From Glossina fuscipes (taxonomy: Eukaryota > Arthropoda > Insecta > Diptera > Glossinidae): DNA of 64,000 bases. Position numbers and translations under genes: made by a program. Position 1 is the stretch's first letter. Each line of letters begins with the position of its first letter. Positions 62,901 through 64,000 of this stretch are shown here, piece by piece. The DNA is taken from the NCBI RefSeq assembly GCF_014805625.2, contig NW_023998417.1, positions 4,504,753 to 4,568,752 on the forward strand. The letters run 5' to 3'. The notes beneath the pieces are model-generated. The model had not been told where the DNA came from, ran no database searches, and worked only from the letters and a program-made list of their open reading frames with translations.

Positions 62901-63566
62901 ATAATAATCGCTCTTATATGAAGGCAGTGTCGGCTGCTTTCATTGAAATACGTACAGCGAAATTTACGAAAAAAGTGCAAATTGATCCATATCTGGAAGA
63001 TTCGTTATGTTCTATATGTGGTGTACAACACGGACCATATTATTGTCGAGAATTATCATGTTTCCGGTAAGTATTATATCGGTTTACATACCATGCATAC
63101 ATATTTATCGTAATTTATAAATATAAACAATAGATATTTCTGTCGCACTTGTTGGCAATGGCAACATTCAACGGATGCTGTCAAATATCATAAGCCATTG
63201 ACACGTAATTCAAAATCTCAGTCATTAGTAGGCTTAGGGCCTGCTTCATCATCAACCACCTCTTTATCATCATTAACTTCACCGAATATAGTTAATTATG
63301 GTAATTTGCAGCATCAACAACAGCAACAACAACAACAACAACAACACCAACAAGCGCAACAACAATCATCACAATTAGTTATGCCGCAAGTGCAAGATAC
63401 ACCGGCTGGTAATATATCACAAATACAAATACAACAACAACAACAACAACAACAGCAGCAGCAACAGCAAAAAACTCAAATACAAATACCGTCAACCCTT
63501 TCATCGGCAGCATTAACAGCAGCCGCCCAGCAGTTGCAACACTTACAAAACTCATTCCATTTGTAA
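3817..63566 (+). CDS. orb: orb ortholog (CPEB1-type translational regulator), whole gene span
   Basis: Cytoplasmic RNA-binding protein that binds U-rich cytoplasmic polyadenylation elements in 3' UTRs and controls poly(A) length and translation; in Drosophila, orb acts in the germline (oocyte specification, localized mRNA translation). Twelve coding exons, two of them alternative first exons. Join for the second promoter: 16203-16220, 48797-49097, 56033-56418, 59056-59315, 59675-59834, 59914-60354, 60427-60800, 60870-61050, 61171-61336, 62847-63066, 63134-63566, giving 979 codons plus stop; the first promoter (3817-3843) gives 982. All junctions are GT-AG and phases agree. RRM1 starts near residue 620 ([14 protein letters not shown]), RRM2 near 732 ([15 protein letters not shown]), and the ZZ domain is near 816-857. 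RRM1 ([16 protein letters not shown]) is of CPEB1 type, not CPEB2-4 (Orb2) type. Drosophila Orb is a little over 900 residues, so the length fits. The total counts the 10 N bases in exon 59056-59315 literally. Confidence 0.96.
3844..8465 (+). other. orb intron 1, first part
   Basis: AT-rich intron with long T tracts (4121-4143, 4489-4506), TA run 4207-4226, (ATGC)n at 4768-4792 and a run of GACA-type repeats at 6503-6522. Segments around 5238-5280 and 6440-6530 contain ATGTCCGTCT or GACAGACAGACAGA motifs and look like worn remnants of the interspersed repeat described at 8470-9185. No supported gene. Confidence 0.5.
4768..4792. repeat. (ATGC)n microsatellite
   Basis: Perfect alternating purine-pyrimidine tetramer CATG/CATGCATGC over about 25 bases. 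Such a repeat is self-complementary and prone to cruciform or Z-DNA formation. Confidence 0.85.
8470..9185 (+). repeat. interspersed dipteran repeat, plus-orientation copy
   Basis: Key landmarks in order: TATATCCATCACCCAAGGAC (about 8511), TTTGCAACGCTCCAACGG (8559), TTGATTAGTATGAAATTATA, CATGTCCGTCCATCTGTCTA (8641), TTGTAAACATTCTCC, CAATAACTTTATAAGGCGC, GCATTTAAACATGTCCGTG (8888), CATTCTTCCGTTAACAAAAA and ending ACGCTCGATTATAATTTTCT. The same landmarks in the same order occur on the minus strand at 44960-44100. It has no transposase or reverse transcriptase; repeats with this GTCCGTCTGTC motif are widespread in flies and likely non-autonomous. Confidence 0.75.
10021..10082. repeat. (TTTC)n/(CT)n microsatellite
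   Basis: Pyrimidine-only strand: TTTC repeats followed by CT repeats and CTGT/TCTC variants over about 60 bases. Confidence 0.9.
10400..10480. repeat. (GATA)n/(GGTA)n compound microsatellite
   Basis: Tetramer array shifting from AGAT through AGGT to AGTA units over about 80 bases. Confidence 0.9.
11143..11226. repeat. (TA)n followed by (CATA)n/(CATG)n
   Basis: Compound repeat: TA dinucleotides, then CATA and CATGCATA units up to 11226. Confidence 0.85.
13336..13372. repeat. (GAT)n trinucleotide repeat
   Basis: GATGAAGATGAA followed by eight GAT units in an intron, not in a coding frame that I can support. Confidence 0.85.
15266..16202 (+). promoter_or_regulatory. putative second promoter region and leader of orb
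   Basis: A TCAGTT initiator-like motif is at 15266-15271 and a TATAAAA at 16047-16053, either of which could set transcription of the second first exon. The TATA option would give a leader of about 125 bases, free of the many upstream ATGs present if transcription began at 15268. The region also has (GGCT)n at 15293-15313, GA-rich tracts at 15430-15490, TA runs at 15700-15726 and (AATA)n at 16054-16078. Motif evidence only. Confidence 0.3.
16203..16220 (+). CDS. orb: orb alternative first coding exon B (6 codons)
   Basis: ATG at 16203 in the context AACA-ATG, close to the fly start consensus, encodes MPSLQQ and is followed at once by donor GTATGT at 16221. It ends in phase 0 like exon A, so both join exon 48797-49097 in the same frame (predicted junction LQQ|FNSSS). 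The following intron is 32,576 bases. Its better initiation context suggests that this may be the more strongly translated form, but which sex or tissue uses it cannot be read from the sequence. Confidence 0.65.
16221..17957 (+). other. orb intron after exon B, first part
   Basis: AT-rich intron; apart from the tandem duplication at 16901-17076, no gene is seen. The short frame at 16424-16630 has no support. Confidence 0.45.
16901..17076. repeat. tandem duplication of about 93 bases
   Basis: Two diverged copies start at 16901 and 16994 with GGATCGAACC. Shared pieces are CGAAAGCT or CGAAAACT, GGAAAAAATATTG or GGGAAAAATATTG, AGTTT.TAGAATTTC and a purine-rich end AAAAGGCCC or AAATGGCCC. Part of the larger AT-rich intron; function unknown. 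Confidence 0.75.
17958..18042 (-). mobile_element. tRNA-like SINE head (RNA polymerase III promoter)
   Basis: Read on the minus strand from 18040: GCCGTCTGAG, A box TGGCCGAGTAGG (18030-18019), then B box GGGTTCGAATC (17986-17976) 33 bases further on. These match the internal pol III promoter of tRNA genes and resemble the Ser/Leu class (TGGCCGAGT). Acceptor-stem pairing is poor and the anticodon arm is not convincing, so it is a tRNA-derived SINE or tRNA pseudogene, not a working tRNA. Confidence 0.6.
18043..27420 (+). other. orb intron, 18-27 kb
   Basis: AT-rich intron with many microsatellites: poly(T) 19464-19487, (GCTT)n 19573-19594, TA runs near 20070-20100 and 25216-25296, GTAT/GT 20745-20788 and TA 27033-27058. 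A short inverted repeat GATTGCACA/TGTGCAATC sits at 23347-23380. No supported gene; open frames here are microsatellite translations. Confidence 0.5.
27426..27464. repeat. (TA)n microsatellite
   Basis: About 19 uninterrupted TA units; one of the longest of many TA runs in these introns. Confidence 0.9.
27465..31343 (+). other. orb intron, 27.5-31.3 kb
   Basis: AT-rich. GTCCGTCCGTCCGTCC at about 27942 and CTGTCCGTCCG at about 29271 mark remnants of the interspersed repeat family. A 17-base match (GACTAAAGTCTTAAAGC) is shared between 30714 and the sequence next to the SINE head at 17934. A minus-strand 119-codon frame (29431-29790) has no recognised domain. Confidence 0.4.
28470..28636. repeat. 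two tandem poly(A)-flanked units
   Basis: Two copies, offset by 79 bases, each with a long A tract, a GGAAA box, then TTTACMTGGGATTCCGGTT (28503 and 28582), a T-rich part and TTTTAAATAAAAAA. The pattern looks like a tandem duplication or two adjacent retroposed tails. Confidence 0.7.
31348..31403. repeat. hairpin with perfect 15-bp stem
   Basis: AAGGCGTGGCATAAT at 31348-31362 is the exact reverse complement of 31389-31403, with a 26-base AT-rich loop. The stem is G+C-rich in an AT-rich intron. It could be the remains of a small foldback element or a structured RNA. Confidence 0.75.
35539..35807. repeat. two (CATA)n arrays
   Basis: Tetranucleotide CATA arrays at 35539-35576 and 35751-35807, the second interrupted by one CATG unit, separated by about 170 bases of CATA-poor sequence. 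Confidence 0.9.
36805..36990 (-). pseudogene. short coding-like fragment, unknown
   Basis: A 60-codon minus-strand frame reads [40 protein letters not shown] and ends [11 protein letters not shown]. Codon use and composition are protein-like and it contains no low-complexity sequence, which is unusual in these introns. There is no recognised family and no splice evidence; a gene relic is most likely. Confidence 0.3.
38294..38341. repeat. (TTCAG/CTCAG)n pentamer repeat
   Basis: About nine pentamers of (T/C)TCAG type, e.g. CTCAGTTCAGTTCAGCTCAG. Confidence 0.85.
42596..42652. repeat. (ACAAC)n then (AGAAC)n pentamer repeat
   Basis: Four ACACA-type pentamers followed by six AGAAC pentamers, with a sharp switch at about 42620. 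The C/A-only and G/A/C composition produces long chance reading frames on both strands. Confidence 0.9.
43735..43850 (+). repeat. partial interspersed repeat copy (plus)
   Basis: GCGTTTGCAACGCCCAACAG at 43740 and ACTTGATCAGTGTGAAATTC at 43797 match the 5' part of the copy at 8559-8625. It faces the minus-strand copy that begins at 44960, forming a head-to-head arrangement. Confidence 0.6.
44100..44960 (-). repeat. interspersed dipteran repeat, minus-orientation copy
   Basis: On the minus strand from 44945: TTTTATACCCATCATCGAGG, GTTCATTTTGTTAAAACG, TTTGCAATGCCCC, CTCGATCAGCATCAAATCC, TTTAAGCATATCCGTCTGAC, GTAATGTTTATTGCAAACATT, then CAATACCTTTATAGCGCG, AACGCATCTAAACATGTCTG and ATATTCTTCCGTTAGCGAA near 44320. 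The order equals that at 8511-8960 on the plus strand. No coding capacity is visible. Confidence 0.75.
44961..48796 (+). other. orb intron, last part before shared exon
   Basis: Low-complexity intron: (GA)n 46948-46984, (GT)n 46801-46829, TA 47349-47372, (GT)21 47971-48012, (GA)n 48541-48563. The acceptor for 48797 follows A/T-rich sequence and CTTCTAATTGCAG; TCTAATT at 48785-48791 is a plausible branch site. No supported gene. Confidence 0.5.
47971..48012. repeat. (GT)21 microsatellite
   Basis: Uninterrupted GT dinucleotides, about 42 bases; polymorphic-marker type. Confidence 0.95.
48797..49097 (+). CDS. orb: orb shared coding exon (N-terminal S/N/G-rich region)
   Basis: Acceptor TAATTGCAG ends at 48796; donor GTATAT starts at 49098. 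The 301 bases begin in phase 0 and end with one base of a split codon (G|AT, Asp). The encoded piece begins [16 protein letters not shown], contains a short charged/hydrophobic segment ([18 protein letters not shown]), a run of seven glycines and then [19 protein letters not shown]. No folded domain is recognisable; this is part of the disordered N-terminal half. An in-frame ATG at 48827 could act as an internal start. Confidence 0.9.
50570..51205 (+). repeat. interspersed repeat copy, second subtype
   Basis: Contains GCAATTTCTGATACATTTTG (50669), ATTTAGTATAGTGGCGTG, TTGGCCCAAGGACGAACACT (50716), TTCGTTGAAAAATTTGGACC, and an end CTATAATGTTCTTACTTGTT (51178) similar to the end of the copy at 9185 (TTTTCTTACTTGTTT). 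It is a non-coding dispersed repeat, assigned from shared ends and layout. Confidence 0.5.
54400..54615 (+). pseudogene. orphan coding-like fragment, unknown
   Basis: 72 codons after a stop at 54397-54399 read [60 protein letters not shown] and end [11 protein letters not shown] at TGA. It has no ATG. The amino-acid mix and the locally higher G+C (CGCCGCGGCCG) are protein-like. I do not recognise the family. It abuts another protein-like frame on the opposite strand at 54601-54822. Confidence 0.35.
54601..54822 (-). pseudogene. orphan coding-like fragment, unknown (minus)
   Basis: 73 codons: [60 protein letters not shown] and an AT-rich end. It is basic, with no low-complexity content in the first 60 residues. 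No family recognised. It overlaps the plus-strand frame ending at 54615 tail to tail, which suggests two gene relics or a rearranged duplicate. Confidence 0.3.
56033..56418 (+). CDS. orb: orb shared coding exon (N/G/A-rich low-complexity region)
   Basis: Acceptor TTGCTTTGCAG ends at 56032; donor GTAAGT starts at 56419. The exon completes the split Asp codon and reads [13 protein letters not shown], followed by N/G/S-rich sequence, a nine-residue alanine run near 56310-56335, then [18 protein letters not shown] and ending SYDMFP in phase 0. It is disordered and compositionally biased, as expected for the N-terminal half of CPEB1 proteins in flies. The base composition (GGC/GCC codons) is clearly richer in G+C than the surrounding introns. 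Confidence 0.92.
56419..59055 (+). other. orb intron between 56418 and 59056
   Basis: A 2.6-kb AT-rich intron with A23 at about 56520-56543. The 3' end has a long T/C-rich stretch (58800-58960) and (TA)n just before the acceptor. No gene seen. Confidence 0.6.
59056..59315 (+). CDS. orb: orb coding exon with gapped polyglutamine tract
   Basis: Acceptor TATATATAG ends at 59055; donor GTAATA starts at 59316. The exon is read in phase 0 as [12 protein letters not shown], then CAA repeats interrupted by ten N bases (59114-59123), then QQLSSQ, six [21 protein letters not shown], and [22 protein letters not shown]. It ends with two bases (AG) of a Ser codon. The frame before and after the gap agrees if the gap is 10 bases or 10 plus a multiple of three, so the tract length is uncertain. 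An SP-rich segment after the tract may be phosphorylated (inference). Confidence 0.85.
59114..59123. other. assembly gap inside CAA repeat
   Basis: Ten N bases lie inside a CAA/CAAC repeat in the orb coding exon. Seven CAA codons are seen before and seven after the gap. The repeat most likely caused the assembly break, so the true size may differ from 10. Confidence 0.98.
59316..59674 (+). other. orb intron between 59315 and 59675
   Basis: 359-base intron, extremely T-rich (59360-59590), ending with an A/G stretch and AATATTGCAG. No coding content. Confidence 0.8.
59675..59834 (+). CDS. orb: orb coding exon (S/N-rich)
   Basis: Acceptor AATATTGCAG ends at 59674; donor GTGAGT starts at 59835. 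It completes the Ser codon and reads [22 protein letters not shown]... ending in EHSLLDMM, phase 0. There are 53 complete codons and no stop in frame. An SPES motif is a plausible phosphorylation site. The segment is a short disordered linker between two polyglutamine-rich exons. Confidence 0.92.
59914..60354 (+). CDS. orb: orb coding exon with Q17 tract and conserved linker
   Basis: Acceptor TTCCTTTTAG ends at 59913; donor GTAAAG starts at 60355. The 147 codons start KFLNIGCS, then 4 CAA and 13 CAG codons (Q17), HQQKQQQ, and a second Q-rich patch; after this comes a better ordered part with [51 protein letters not shown] and [17 protein letters not shown]. This last leucine-rich amphipathic stretch precedes the RNA-binding region and may mediate protein contacts (inference). 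The exon is phase 0 at both ends, so skipping it would keep the reading frame. Confidence 0.93.
60427..60800 (+). CDS. orb: orb coding exon: polyQ and start of RRM1
   Basis: A 72-base intron precedes this exon (acceptor CTTTACAG ends at 60426); donor GTGAGC starts at 60801. It reads LQNW, 15 Q, L, 7 [11 protein letters not shown], an N/S-rich stretch, then [40 protein letters not shown] and RRM1 start [23 protein letters not shown]2 is LFLGGI. The segment just before RRM1 ([18 protein letters not shown]) is typical of CPEB1 proteins. It ends in phase 2 within a Lys codon, joining to VEWPGKEQQ. Confidence 0.95.
60870..61050 (+). CDS. orb: orb coding exon: rest of RRM1
   Basis: Acceptor TATTTGCAG ends at 60869; donor GTAAGT starts at 61051. 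The 181 bases encode (K)[18 protein letters not shown]1 [24 protein letters not shown], and [13 protein letters not shown], ending in phase 0. The VEWPGK and YFKxSSRR signatures are those of the CPEB1 subfamily; CPEB2-4 proteins (Orb2) have VDWPHK and a shorter loop. The aromatic residues of RNP1 needed for RNA stacking are present. Confidence 0.96.
61171..61336 (+). CDS. orb: orb coding exon: RRM linker and start of RRM2
   Basis: Acceptor CGTTGTAAG ends at 61170; donor GTAAGT starts at 61337. It encodes [14 protein letters not shown], the [17 protein letters not shown] signature linking the two RRMs, and [18 protein letters not shown], ending with one base of a Gly codon. The acceptor has a weak polypyrimidine stretch just before it, but protein conservation leaves no doubt about the boundary. 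Confidence 0.96.
61337..62846 (+). other. orb intron within RRM2
   Basis: A 1.5-kb intron splitting RRM2 after VVYA. AT-rich, A15 near 62250. A 71-codon frame (62025-62240) has no recognisable domain. CTTAAGCTTACTTAAGCTAG near 61739 is a small self-complementary repeat. No gene seen. Confidence 0.6.
62847..63066 (+). CDS. orb: orb coding exon: RRM2 core and first half of ZZ domain
   Basis: Acceptor CAAATTGTAG ends at 62846; donor GTAAGT starts at 63067. It completes [20 protein letters not shown] (RNP1 of RRM2), [30 protein letters not shown], and the first four zinc ligands of the ZZ domain (C817, C820, C829, C834 counted on the exon B isoform). It ends with two bases of an Arg codon. Confidence 0.96.
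63134..63566 (+). CDS. orb: orb last coding exon: rest of ZZ domain and Q-rich tail
   Basis: Acceptor AAACAATAG ends at 63133 after a 67-base intron. It encodes [11 protein letters not shown]...KYHKPLTRN with the remaining zinc ligands C839, C842, H847 and H855, so all eight ZZ ligands are present. A low-complexity tail of about 120 residues follows, with two polyglutamine tracts (about 63310-63345 and 63430-63470), an alanine-rich [14 protein letters not shown] and the end NSFHL. The TAA stop is at 63564-63566. The vertebrate CPEB1 tail is much shorter; a long Q-rich C terminus is a fly feature. Confidence 0.95.
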
Positions 63567-64000
63567 GCAAAGCAATCGCTTCTTAAGGGTGTAATTTTAA
63601 ATGTAATTCGCGCGTGTACGCACTTAAAGTATGTAAAGTACGATAACAATATAAAGAACAACAACAAACTGCTATATATATATATACTAACTATGATATA
63701 ACAGAATTATAAAAATATTAATTTTTCACATATTAATTAATATCAATTTATATAAATAATTTTGTTTTGTTTTTGATTTTGTTTTTGTTTTCTTATAGTT
63801 TTATTATTTTTTTTTTTCATTATCTAATTTTAAAGGAGAGAAAATGATCAAAGCGTGCTTCGATCGTATTGAAATTTATTTAGAATATGATGATGATTAT
63901 TCTAGAATTTCTTTTGTTATAAAAACATATCAGCACTTATTACGTCATGAAAGATGGCTTTCAGTTAAAAAAAATATGTTCCTTATAAGTTATATATTTG
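63567..64000 (+). promoter_or_regulatory. orb 3' UTR (partial) with CPE-like motifs
   Basis: AT-rich sequence after the stop codon, running off the window. I find no AATAAA signal, so the 3' UTR probably continues beyond 64000. CPE-like motifs are TTTTAAAT at 63595-63602 and TTTTAT at 63799-63804; a U-rich block lies at 63762-63818. Drosophila Orb binds its own mRNA 3' UTR and stimulates its own translation, so these are candidate autoregulatory sites (inference). Confidence 0.6.

Noticed and set aside
60721..63200. Identity as orb2 (CPEB2-4 type)
   Set aside because: RRM1 has [16 protein letters not shown] and YFKISSRR, and the ZZ region has CxxC...YYCRELSCF, all of CPEB1/Orb type; CPEB2-4 proteins differ at each of these.

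Overview
This window is nuclear DNA from a fly. It is AT-rich, full of microsatellites (TA, CATA, GT, GA, CAA/CAG) and poly(A)/poly(T) runs, and carries one multi-exon gene with GT-AG introns up to about 45 kb. The protein identity and the repeat types suggest a cyclorrhaphan dipteran, possibly a tsetse or another calyptrate; the species cannot be proved from the sequence.

The main gene is the ortholog of Drosophila orb (CPEB1-type cytoplasmic polyadenylation element binding protein), on the plus strand from about 3.2 kb to past the right end. I rebuilt ten shared coding exons: 48797-49097, 56033-56418, 59056-59315, 59675-59834, 59914-60354, 60427-60800, 60870-61050, 61171-61336, 62847-63066 and 63134-63566. 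All splice phases agree. Two tiny alternative first coding exons (3817-3843 with 9 codons, 16203-16220 with 6 codons) both end in phase 0 and both fit the first shared exon. This implies two promoters about 12 kb apart, as known for the sex-specific orb transcripts of Drosophila. The proteins would be about 982 and 979 residues: a long Q/N/S/G-rich N-terminal half, two RRMs, a complete ZZ-type zinc-binding domain and a Q-rich tail. One polyglutamine tract contains a 10-base assembly gap.

Left flank (1-3200): an AT-rich tandem repeat, a short piggyBac-like MITE candidate, an unidentified coding-like exon, and a broken minus-strand fragment of translation initiation factor eIF3d that overlaps the end of that exon.

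Introns (3.8-48.8 kb, 49.1-56.0 kb, 56.4-59.1 kb, 61.3-62.8 kb): almost no coding content. They hold decayed copies of an interspersed repeat with GTCCGTCTGTC-like motifs (best copies at 8.5-9.2 kb plus and 44.1-44.96 kb minus), a tRNA-like SINE head at 17.9-18.0 kb, small tandem duplications, a 15-bp-stem hairpin at 31.35 kb and a few short orphan coding-like fragments.

I see no CRISPR array, operon, phage or bacterial system. The most interesting points are the alternative first exons, a short intron whose retention would switch polyglutamine to polyalanine, the head-to-head repeat pair, the SINE head, and CPE-like motifs in the gene's own 3' UTR.
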